A stretch of DNA of 46,643 bases from Clostridia bacterium (GTDB taxonomy: Bacteria; Bacillota; Clostridia; Oscillospirales; CAG-272): the NCBI GenBank assembly GCA_028720145.1, contig JAQYLJ010000030.1, positions 1-46,643 on the forward strand, written 5' to 3'. The notes below the pieces were generated by a model. That model saw nothing but the letters and a program-made list of their open reading frames with translations. It did not search any database and was not told the DNA's origin. The translations under genes and the position numbers were made by a program. This document shows, piece by piece, positions 35,032-43,800 of this stretch (within the stretch, counting starts at the first letter, position 1; the number at the start of each line of letters is the position of its first letter).

Positions 35032-35379
35032 GACGATTCTCCTTTATTTTGAACGAGTTTTTCTTTTGATGGATGGGAAACGCCGCGACGCGAGTCGTCG
35101 GCTCACGGGTAAAGAGGATTTTCAGAATGCGATTGTCGGAGTGTCAACTGCGGGATTTTCCGATTTTCCGCTCACTTATCGCGAATTACAAGCTAAAAAG
35201 CGCAGTTTACGGACAAAAATGTGCGTTTAACAGATGTTTTTTGCAAAATCGCAAGCACTTTATTATGGTAAAGCATTTGCCGGATTCCAACATGTGCATG
35301 GTGCCCCGAATGATACTCAAAACGGTGCGTTCCGTAATGGAAGGCTCCAAAACGAACCGTTCTGCTCACGAAAACCCCG
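35032..35379. other. Gap between parA and parB
   Basis: No gene seen. On the minus strand a hairpin (35319-35361: AACGGT-CGTT arms and a TTTT run) may end the parA transcript. TTGACA on the minus strand (35147-35142) could be the -35 of a parB promoter, but its -10 is poor. Confidence 0.45.
35319..35361 (-). terminator. Possible parA terminator
   Basis: AACGGT-x-CGTT paired with AACG-x-ACCGTT around a 19-nt loop, then four T on the minus strand. Weak. Confidence 0.4.
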
Positions 35380-36141
35380 TCAGATCCGCTCGATGAGCTC
35401 CACTGCGGCGGCAGTATATTCCTCGGCGCTGCGGCTCTTCGGGTCGAGATAATGAATGGGTTTCCCGAATCCGGGCGCCTCGGACAATCGCACACTGCGG
35501 GAGATGGGCGTACGGAACAGCTTGTTCGGATAATACTTCTTGATTTCCGCGATCACCTGACGGGTGAGCGTCAGGCGACCGTTGTACATGGTGGGCAGAA
35601 TCCCGACGAGCTGCAGGGAGGGGTTGAAGTTCTTTCTGACCCGCGCGATATTCGGAATGAGCTGAGAAAGCCCTTCGAGCGCATAAAATTCGCATTGCAT
35701 AGGTACCAGTACCCCGTCGGAAATCGCGAGGGATGACAGGGTCAGAAACCCAAGCGACGGCGGGCAGTCCACCAAAATATAATCATAGTCATATTTGACT
35801 TGTTTCAGCAGGGACAACGGGTTGTTATCCTTGGAAAAGCTCCCTGCGAACTCCATTTCCGCGCCCGCGAGGTCCATGGTGGTCGGCAGAATGTCGACTC
35901 CCCGATAGACGGTGGATCGAATTGCATCTTTTAGGGACATACCGCCGGTGATGACACGATAGACCGTGCCTTCCAGCCCCCGCTTATCGACCCCGACACC
36001 GCTGGTGGTATTTCCCTGCGGGTCGTAGTCCACGAGTAGGACTTTTTTATCGAGAAGTCCCAATGCTGAGGCAATATTGATACAGGTGGTCGTTTTGCCG
36101 ACCCCGCCTTTTTGGTTAGAAAACGAGATTATTTTCCCCAT
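35380..36141 (-). CDS. parA: Chromosome-partition ATPase ParA (Soj)
   Basis: A 253-residue ParA/MinD-type ATPase. The deviant Walker A reads QKGGVGKTTT, Walker A' is LLVDYDPQGN, and Walker B is YILVDCPPSLG. It binds DNA non-specifically as an ATP dimer; in spore formers Soj also controls DnaA. The N-terminus is the standard MGKIISFSNQKGG, but no clear Shine-Dalgarno precedes the ATG. The long leader (36142-36340) holds three hairpins and then a parS site. Confidence 0.96.
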   Translation of the reverse strand: MGKIISFSNQKGGVGKTTTCINIASALGLLDKKVLLVDYDPQGNTTSGVGVDKRGLEGTVYRVITGGMSLKDAIRSTVYRGVDILPTTMDLAGAEMEFAGSFSKDNNPLSLLKQVKYDYDYILVDCPPSLGFLTLSSLAISDGVLVPMQCEFYALEGLSQLIPNIARVRKNFNPSLQLVGILPTMYNGRLTLTRQVIAEIKKYYPNKLFRTPISRSVRLSEAPGFGKPIHYLDPKSRSAEEYTAAAVELIERI

Positions 36142-36185
36142 AGTATGTATATCAATGATGATTCTTTCAGAAATGAGATGGGATT

Positions 36186-36257
36186 CCCCACAACAGTAAC
36201 AAGGCGCTGCTGTGGGACGATTTTGTGTGCGAACGCACGATTTTGCGCTGTAAGCGC
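36186..36257 (-). repeat. Three consecutive hairpins with CGATTTTG linkers
   Basis: CCCACA...TGTGGG, GTGCG-AA-CGCAC and GCGCT-GTA-AGCGC are separated by CGATTTTG, in the leader of parA. The design (constant linker, variable stem, about 20 bp apart) resembles the other hairpin arrays. Confidence 0.55.
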
Positions 36258-36344
36258 GGTTCTATAAGGAAATCCGCACGCAGAACAGAATCTACAGAGC
36301 GGAGTTTCCCAATAAGATATACGGTTCAATCCGTGACTCAATAA

Positions 36345-36360
36345 TGTTTCACATGAAACA
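36345..36360 (-). promoter_or_regulatory. parS site 1
   Basis: TGTTTCACATGAAACA, one base from the consensus TGTTTCACGTGAAACA and the exact reverse complement of sites 2 and 3. It lies 204 bp upstream of parA. Confidence 0.9.
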
Positions 36361-37177
36361 ATGGGTCCAAGAAACACCACAATCGATAAATATATATCGA
36401 ATATATCGATATCTGTCTATTATTATTATAAAGGAAGCAAAACAAAAAGTCAACGAGCCGGGGATACCAATCGCAAGAAAATTTAGGCATAATTCTACAA
36501 AAATCGTGCAGATTCGGACAGACGAGAACGAAAATACAAGGAAAAACAACAAGGGAGCCACGTGAAAGCGGCAGGACGGCTATAAAAAGCGTTCGGGCGG
36601 AAAATTGCGCTGATAACAAGTGCGGCCGCTTATGAAACGCAGCCGCGCGAGTGCCTCCACGGATAATCTATTGTCGGAATGCTTCATAAGCTGCGCTGCA
36701 GGAATCGGTAAACACGTGGCATATGTCATGTGAATAACGAGGCGGCGGACCAAATTCGATGGTACAGCGCGCATCGTGCCATTTGTCGACGTTTGTCCGC
36801 CCTTCGCTTTTTGGTGTATAGCACCGCGCTGTGTGTCAAGATGCGCTCGGAGGTTTTGCGTGCGATGAACACTGCTTGATTCAGGGTTTTACAACGGGGC
36901 TTTTAATGGGGGTTCTATACGCCAGATGATAGTTTGTCCGCGCCGGAGTTACCAAAAGTCCCAAACGCTCTATTCCGGTTATGCTAGGCCGTTGCCGGAT
37001 TTTCACTTCCCCGCTCTGAAATACTTCCCTTATACCGACATCCGACGGGCGCACTGTCAATAGGGCTTATCTCGACAGGAAGAAAAGAAATCAGCCTTGG
37101 ATTGCGGTATGTGTGGAAACAGGAAGTGATTTGCCTCTCGACGATAGAGGCTGTGTACTTTTTTCGCGAAACAACAA

Positions 37178-37193
37178 TGTTTCATGTGAAACA
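37178..37193 (+). promoter_or_regulatory. parS site 2
   Basis: TGTTTCATGTGAAACA. The flank AACAATGGG is shared with the 3' flank of site 1. Confidence 0.9.
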
Positions 37194-37429
37194 ATGGGAA
37201 AAAGACATAGTTCTTCGCGGCGAGGGATGTTTTACATCTCCTGCTAAAACGGGCGTACAATGATGTCAAACGATTGGAAAACGCAGTCTTTGCGTGACAA
37301 TGGAGCGGACAGAACATCATGAGGGGAAAAACGGAAAGAAGGCGCGAATTTTCGCGGTGCGACCTATCAAAATGCGATTTATACGAGTTGTTTCACAGAA
37401 TAAATGGACAAATGCTGTCATAAAGAAAA

Positions 37430-37445
37430 TGTTTCATGTGAAACA
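37430..37445 (+). promoter_or_regulatory. parS site 3
   Basis: TGTTTCATGTGAAACA, identical to site 2 and 252 bp from it. A half-site (TTGTTTCACAG) lies at about 37388 and GTGAAACAATG at about 37658. Confidence 0.9.
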
Positions 37446-37580
37446 TTCTGATGACGAGCCGATCGGTGCGGAGAAAATAGCCTAGACAATTGTATACGCG
37501 GGGAGCGGGATAATCTTTGCTTAAACGGATTGAAAAGCGCTTTTGAAATACAAAAACATGGGATATATATGCTGTCAGCT

Positions 37581-37655
37581 ATGTCGTCTGCCATGATGTC
37601 GTCTGCCATGATATCGTCTGCCATGATGTCGTCTGCCATGATGCTGTCTGGTTGC
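37581..37655. repeat. 15-bp tandem repeat (iteron-like)
   Basis: ATGTCGTCTGCCATG occurs four times in a row (third copy ATATCG...) with a decayed fifth. It sits 135 bp from parS site 3 and could bind a protein. On the minus strand it would read (MADDI)n, but no gene is credible. Confidence 0.85.
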
Positions 37656-37754
37656 GGGTGAAACAATGAGTGTATTTGTTTTGTTTGGTGCTCTGAAAAA
37701 CTCGGGAAAATGGGAGACGGACGCCTCTCGGGTGAAATTGGTCGAGTTTTTCTA

Positions 37755-37805
37755 GGGGTTTGCGGGTTTTTCGGGTTTTACGCCGCGTTTTTGGCGGGTT
37801 TCGGG
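37755..37805 (+). other. G-rich tract with quadruplex potential
   Basis: Five runs of three or four G are separated by T-rich stretches (for example GGGGTTTGCGGGTTTTTCGG), strongly strand-biased, within the partition region. Confidence 0.4.
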
Positions 37806-38505
37806 TCTTTTTCGCGGGTTCTATCGTCTTTTTGCTTTTGCAGACGGTATTTTGCTAAAGCATTCTATGCGTTGAGATGCGTTTTGGTATGCACTTGGGA
37901 TTTATAGCACATAGATTGATTGCTGTTTTGCAGAAAATCGCCACAAAACAGTTTTTTCGACCGAAAACGCCAGAATATGACCGATTTACCGCACAACGGG
38001 CGAGTAATACGAACCTGTGGCGAGATACGCCGTTTCCCTATTTTCTTCTATCCGCCTCTTCGCTTCTTTCGGCGGGGACGCCGAGTTACTGACAAACTGA
38101 CAAATCGAATTGTCAACGGGTCGACATTTTGCGTCGTTTTTCGCCGTTTCATTTTGCGTTCTCTCTGCGTGGTAACGGTGCGCTATTTTGTCTGTAAGGC
38201 AATAAATGCAATCTATATATGAGAGTTTATGCCTCACTGAAAAAGCTTGGAAAACACGGGAATCCTATGCGTTTTCGGTTGCTTTTTTGATAGTTCTGTG
38301 CTAAAATAAATTCAAATATGTCGCGGCGGGCAATGTCGTGCATAAGAATGGATTGCAACACCGCTGAAAGACGTAGAAATTCGTCTGTTTTTGCATACCC
38401 GGCGGAGAAGCTGCCGTGCCCGAGAATGCGCTTTGTCGTCGAGAGAAACATGACGAAAACACTGCGCGCGACTGTTTCTCAAGAAAGATTGTAAAAATTG
38501 CTACC

Positions 38506-39159
38506 ATGATACACGTTTTCTTTTTGCGACACGGGCAGAGCTTGGGGAACCTGGAACGCAGGTTCCTCGGGCACACCGACCTGCCGCTCTCCGACCTCGG
38601 ACGGCAGCAGGCAGACCGCGCGGCTTCCTATCTCGCGGAGCAGGGAATCACCTCTGTTTATTCTTCGGACTTGCTTCGAGCGCGCGAGACCGCCGCGCCC
38701 ATTGCGGAAAAACTCGGCTTAACGGTGAAGGCGTGCAAGGGTCTCCGCGAGATTTTTGCGGGCAAATGGGAGGGGCTTCCCTTTACCGTTCTCGCCGCCG
38801 AATACGCCGACTCTTACCACACTTTCCGCCGTGACCTCGGACTCGCTTGCCCCGACGGAGGGGAATCGACCCAAGAGGTCGGGGACCGCGTCTATCGGAC
38901 GGTTCTCGAGATTTGCCGCAAGCATGATGCGGCGGGAGACACCGACGCGACCCTGCTCCTCTCTTCCCACGCGACCGCTATCTGTATGTTCGCCTGCCGC
39001 GTCCTCGGATTGGCTCCCGCTGATTGTAAGCGGCTCTATCTGCCGGCGAATGCGTCGGTCAGTCTGTTCGACTATGAAGACGGCAGGTTCTACCTTAGGC
39101 AATATGCGAATGACGGCTATTTGGGGGAACTCCGTTTCCTGCCCCCGCCGCTCGCGTAA
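38506..39159 (+). CDS. Histidine phosphatase family protein
   Basis: A 217-residue protein of the phosphoglycerate-mutase-like branch. The N-terminal motif FFLRHGQS supplies the phosphorylated His 9. Glu in GLREIFAGKWEG and His in LLSSHATAI complete the active site. Many family members are phosphatases of small metabolites such as alpha-ribazole phosphate or phosphosugars; the substrate here is unknown. The start at 38506 is set by the conserved N-terminus, and the Shine-Dalgarno is weak. Confidence 0.85.
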   Translation: MIHVFFLRHGQSLGNLERRFLGHTDLPLSDLGRQQADRAASYLAEQGITSVYSSDLLRARETAAPIAEKLGLTVKACKGLREIFAGKWEGLPFTVLAAEYADSYHTFRRDLGLACPDGGESTQEVGDRVYRTVLEICRKHDAAGDTDATLLLSSHATAICMFACRVLGLAPADCKRLYLPANASVSLFDYEDGRFYLRQYANDGYLGELRFLPPPLA

Positions 39160-39399
39160 GACCCGCCCGAAGCGCCGTTTGCAAGTCCTTTGAGCAGCGC
39201 AAGCGTAGCGTGGGGCAAGCGCGCGGGTCTTGCGGGTGTGTCAGGTTTTTTGATAGATGCGGATTTGCCCGTCCGATTCGGTCGCGCACGGACGCATTTG
39301 TGTTTTGAATCGTATGATAACGATATCCGTTTATATAGCGAGACGGCGAATGCCGAAGCACCGCTCGCTTGGAATCCGATTCGGCGAAAAGGAGATAAA

Positions 39400-40281
39400 A
39401 TGAGTAAGTCGCTTTGGACGAAAATCAAGGATTTCAAATGGGGGTATCTGCTGTTCGCCATCCTCTTCGCGGGGGCGGGCATCTGTTTCCTCTCGTTCGG
39501 TGAGAATGCCATCAAAGGGGTGAAGATCGGGATCGGCGCGACCGCAGTCGTGTTCTCGGGCATCTACATCGCCCTGACGCTCGCAAATAAAGAGCGGGGC
39601 TTCCGATTCTGGGCGCGCATGGTCATGGCAGGGACCGCCGTCGCCGCGGGCATCTTCTTCATGATTCCGATTAACGGCGCGTATGCGTATATCGTCATGC
39701 TTGCGGGGCTGTATCTCATCATCGACGGCTCTTTCAAATTGCAGACCGCGGCGCTCTCGAAACGCTATCGCTCGGCGTTCTGGTGGATCATGTTGGCGCT
39801 CGCCGCCGCGACCATTACGCTGGGTGCCGTTATGCTGCGCCGTCAGTTCGACTTCGAGACCGAACTGCTCGCCGCTTCGCGTCTGCTCGGGGTCGGTCTG
39901 CTCATCGACGGGGTACAAAATCTGCTCTCCATCGGGTATCTCACCTACATTGAACGCAAGACGCGGCAAGAGGTCATCGATGACCTCCGCACCGAGGGTA
40001 TGATTGCCACGGTGCTCGACGGCGACACCGCGCTCTCCAAGAAAGAGGAGCGCGCCCGCAAGAAAGCCGAAAAGAAAGCGGCGCGTCTCGCCAAGGGACA
40101 CGCGGGAGCGATTGATACCACGGCACCCGTCGAGGTCGCTGTGAAATGCGAGGAGGAGCCGCAAACGGCAGAAGCGCCGTCCGCGTCAGACGCGCCGGAA
40201 ACGGCTGTCGCGGAACCTGTTGATATCAGCGCGGAGCCGGAAAAATCGGCGGCACGCGGTGAAACGGATGCACGAGAGTAA
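39400..40281 (+). CDS. DUF308/HdeD-like membrane protein with charged tail
   Basis: A 293-residue protein. Residues about 10-185 hold paired hydrophobic helices (GYLLFAILFAGAGICFLSFG, IVMLAGLYLIIDGSFKLQ), with the G-x-Y-L-I-x-G-x-x-x-L pattern of HdeD/DUF308 proteins. A Lys/Ala-rich segment (SKKEERARKKAEKKAARLAK) follows, then a long acidic, alanine-rich tail. The ATG at 39400 has AAAAGGAG just upstream; the longer frame from 39190 has no such site. The role of this family is poorly known (acid resistance in E. coli HdeD). Confidence 0.75.
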   Translation: MSKSLWTKIKDFKWGYLLFAILFAGAGICFLSFGENAIKGVKIGIGATAVVFSGIYIALTLANKERGFRFWARMVMAGTAVAAGIFFMIPINGAYAYIVMLAGLYLIIDGSFKLQTAALSKRYRSAFWWIMLALAAATITLGAVMLRRQFDFETELLAASRLLGVGLLIDGVQNLLSIGYLTYIERKTRQEVIDDLRTEGMIATVLDGDTALSKKEERARKKAEKKAARLAKGHAGAIDTTAPVEVAVKCEEEPQTAEAPSASDAPETAVAEPVDISAEPEKSAARGETDARE

Positions 40282-40300
40282 CCCGAGTGTACCATCACGC

Positions 40301-40450
40301 CATGAATTGCAACCTCACGGTTGCATGAATTGAAAGCCGAGCTTTCATGAATTGCGTGCGGCATGAATTGTGCCTGCGGCACATTGGTTGCAATTCATGG
40401 AGGAGGCGGCGTGCCGACGAGAAATCATGGCGAACGCCAATTCATGATGC
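40301..40450 (+). repeat. Hairpin array with CATGAATT linker
   Basis: CATGAATT begins at 40301, 40324, 40346 and 40362. Spacers are small palindromes (GCAACC/GGTTGC, GAAAGC/GCTTTC, GTGCC/GGCAC). The array is closed by inverted AATTCATG copies at 40391-40399 and near 40439. Related pieces lie at 40795-40835. Confidence 0.75.
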
Positions 40451-40514
40451 GCTAGCATCAAATCATTCTGCTTATCCTGCGAGATGTGTTAAGTTGAGAA
40501 ATCTCCCTACAATC

Positions 40515-40553
40515 AAAAATCCCACAGACCTATCAAACGGTTTGTGGGATTTT
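40515..40553 (+). terminator. Bidirectional-looking terminator
   Basis: ATCCCACAGACC / GGTTTGTGGGAT, a 12-bp stem with one G-U pair, TTTTAT on one side and AAAA on the other. It could end the DUF308 transcript, and addA from the other side. Confidence 0.8.
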
Positions 40554-40618
40554 ATGTTTGCGGGAACTCTGTATTTGTTGGATTCTGTGTTATCGGTTAC
40601 AGCAACGGCAATACCACG

Positions 40619-40760
40619 CCTTCTCCCGCGGGAGAAGGTGGCAGCCATCGTCTGACGGATGAGGCGTTTTTCTTAGATTCATCTTTGACGCGAAGTATTG
40701 TTTTCTTCACTAACTCCTCATCCACCGCTGACGCGGTCCCCCTTCTCCCGCAGGAGAAGG
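40619..40760 (-). repeat. Inverted copy of the 7021-7281 repeat unit
   Basis: Bounded by CCTTCTCCCGCGGGAGAAGG and CCTTCTCCCGCAGGAGAAGG. It contains TGACGGATGAGGCG, TTGACGCGAAG and CTCCTCATCCACCGC, complementary to the unit at 7 kb. Confidence 0.8.
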
Positions 40761-40871
40761 CAGGAAAAAACTCGAAAGTTCCGCTTACAATTTATGCAAC
40801 TTATGCAACCGCAGGTTGCAATTCATGGCGGGATTGTCCGCTTGGGACATCAGGCATATCGCGTGTCGCGC

Positions 40872-43800
40872 TTACGACAGCGGGACAGGGTATGCCGTGC
40901 CGGTGTGCAACGCGTAGAGCAGGATTTGGTCGGGGGCGCGACCGAAGATGCGTTCGACCGCCGCCGCGTAATAGTGCATCTGCTCGCCGTGGCGGGAGAT
41001 GAGTTTTTTCGCCGCGAGGGCGGGGTTCCGCCGTTCCTCTCGGGTCAGACGGTCGGTCTTATAGTCGATGAGAACCAAGGTGCCGTCGGCGCGCTCGATG
41101 AGCGCGTCAATCACCCCTTGAATAAAGAGAGACTGTCCTTTTACGGTCTCGCGGAGCGCGGGACTTGCGGTGAAGTCCTCGGCGGGGAGGAACATATGGA
41201 ATCGAAATTCCCGTCTCACGCGGGTCGCCGAGAGTAGGTCGTCGAGCAGGGCGGAATTACGGAAAGTTTCGAGCTCCTCGGGGCGGGTGAGCGCAGCGGT
41301 CTCGGGCGAGAGGAATTGCTCCTCCGTCAGTCGGGTCATCTCGGCGTCTACCCCTAAATCTCTCAGGCGTCGGAAATCACAGAACTGCATAAAGAGGTGG
41401 GTGGCGATCCCGCGCTCGGTCGGGTCGGGCGGACGGGTACCCGCGTAGGCGGCGGGCATCCGATAGTATTTCTCGTGCGGGTCGTTCTCCCCCTCGTCGG
41501 GGGTGTCGGGTGAGACGGTGGGGGTAAGATCGGTCTCCTCGTCCTCGCTCCCGTCGAGCAGGCGGGGATAGAGCTTCGAGACCGCGAGTTTCTTCGGGAG
41601 CCGAACACCGCCGACTGCCGCGCGCGATGCGTCAAATGTTCGCGTCAGTTTATCTTCCAATGCGGCGACCTCATGCTCGTCTCCGACCGTCTCGGCGACT
41701 TCTTCGGTATAATCGGGGACAGGGACCGCCTCACTGATCAGACGGAAATCAATGGGGTCTTTCCCCTCGGTCATGGAGACGGCGGTCATCCATTCGAGAT
41801 ACGAGGTGCAATCCAAAACCGCGTGGCGGGTCTTTTGCTCCGCGGCGGCACCGGCGCGCTCGGAGATAACCTTTCCGAATTGAGACCGCCCGGGCACCGT
41901 ACCCGTGACATACAGGCGTTCACGCGCACGGGTGAGGGCGACATAGAGGAGACGCATTTCCTCTTCATGCCCTTTTTCGCGGAGCGCGTAGGCGAGCAGT
42001 TTCCGTATCGGGTTCTCGACCGAGACCTGTCCCGAGAGGACACGGAGGGGGAGCGCGGCGCCGAGACGGCTGTCAATGAGAATGCTCTCCTTCTCATCTT
42101 TGTGTGAGAAAGTCGCCCCGCAGTTGATGACAAAGACGACCGGAAATTCGAGCCCTTTGGAGCCGTGGATGGTCATGATGCGTACCGCGTCTGACGCCTC
42201 GTTTTGCGCGGGAGTCTTGAATGAACTGCCGCTCTTCGATTGACGGGTGATGTATTTGAGGAATCCGTAGAGTCCGGGATAGTCCGAGCCTTCAAACGCA
42301 CAGGCGTAATGATAGAGAAGTTTGAGGTTCTTTTCCCCCGGGCGACCGTCCGTGCCCGCAATGCTGAGGAGCGGGGTCTCGGCGAAGATGCGGCGGATGA
42401 GCATAGAGACGGGAGAATCTTCCGCCGTCTCTCGGAGCGACGCGAGCTGGGAGAGAAAGTGTGCCCCCGCGGTAAAGTCGGGATGGAGCGTACAATAGGT
42501 GCGGAGTGCGTCATAGAGGGGAATCCCGCCCGTGGTCTCCCGCCGTATCGCCGCCAAATGGTCGGGGGTGAAACGGTAGAGCGGGGAGCAGAGCACCCCG
42601 GCGAGGGGGACATCCCGCAGGGGGTTGTCGATGACCTCCAACAAACTGACCGCGAGAAGTACCTCGGGGTTCAAAAAGAAATTCTTTTCCTCGGGCAGGG
42701 CGACCGGAATGCCGTATCGCGCGAGCGCTCGGACAAACGGGAGGGTCTTTGCTTCTCCCGAAACCGAGCGGGAGAGCAGGACGATATCGGAGGGTCTCAA
42801 CGGGGTGGTGCCGTTGTTATGGCTCCCCTCGGTCAAAAGGCGGTGAATCTCCGCGGCGACCCACGCCGCTTCGTCGGTGATCCCCGTCGGGGAGGTCTCG
42901 TCGTCGTCTTGTGTGGCTTTCTCAGCTTCCTGCGCAAGGTCTTTCGCCGTCGGAAGCCCGTCTTTTTCGGCGGTTTCTTTCTCCGCCGCCTGCCGCGCCG
43001 CGAGTGAATCGAAAATCACGACCTCGGGGCGGGGGAACAGCGTCACGCCTTCGTCCGACTTCGCATGGCGGAGACAGTCGTATTCGTCACGGTACCCGAT
43101 GCTCTCGCCCGCGGCACCGAACAGGGTGGAGAAAACACGGTTGACAAACCGCACGATTTCGCGGTCGCACCGAAAGTTCTCGCTCATGAAGTGCGACACC
43201 ATCGGCTCGTCCTCCGCACCCGCGGGGACCTCGCCCGTATTTTCGTCATAGGCAAGGCGGGGATAGTTGTTTCGGAGCGCGGCGAAAATCTCCGGCTCCG
43301 CGTGGCGGAACCGATAAATCGACTGCTTGATGTCCCCGACGAAAAATCGGTTGCGCTCGTCGGAGATGGCTTCAAAAATCGCGTGTTGCAGCGGGCTGAC
43401 ATCCTGATATTCGTCGACGCAAATCATGTCGTAGCAGGCGGCGACCGACTTCGCTGTCTCGGTGCGCTCGCCGTTCTCAATCAGCAGGTCATAGGTCGCA
43501 CGCTCCAATTGGTTGAAGTCGAACGCGCGGCGGCGGAGACTCTCGGCAAAATAGCGGCGGTCAAATTCGGAAAGAACCGCGGAAAGCGCATGAAGAACCT
43601 CCGCGAGGTCGCGGTACAAAAGATGCCATTCTTCTTCGGTATAGGTGAACAACACCTGATCTTTTTCTTTCCCGAGCAGCGCGGTGCGCGCCGCTTTATA
43701 CGCCTTGCGGCGTTCGTTTAGCTCGTCGATCAGGGGTTTCCATTTTGCGTTGTGTCGGTTTTTATAAAAAGTGGGAACGGGAAAGAGGACTGCCTCCCGA

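Larger units (their letters stand above)
36142..38505. other. 2.3-kb gene-free partition region
   Basis: AT-rich relative to the rest of the window. It holds three parS sites, a hairpin series (36186-36257), an AT-rich patch with ATCGAT and TATATCGA words (36380-36440), an inverted repeat CTTATGAA...TTCATAAG (36629 and 36682), a 15-bp tandem repeat (37581-37655) and a G-rich tract (37755-37805). Short reading frames here are not convincing. I found no TTATCCACA-type DnaA boxes, so I do not call an origin. Confidence 0.65.

Noticed and set aside
36344-36565. 73-codon plus-strand frame starting MFHMKQ
   Set aside because: The start is the translated parS site; there is no ribosome binding site and composition is low-complexity.
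37418-37666. 82-codon minus-strand frame with MADDI repeats
   Set aside because: It translates the 15-bp tandem repeat and a parS site; no start signal or family.
37710-37907. 65-codon plus-strand frame in the partition region
   Set aside because: It has a Phe/Gly-rich composition from the GT-rich DNA, no ribosome binding site and no family.
36142-38505. Replication origin oriC
   Set aside because: Gene order and parS sites fit the neighbourhood, but no TTATCCACA-type DnaA boxes and no dnaA or rpmH were found.
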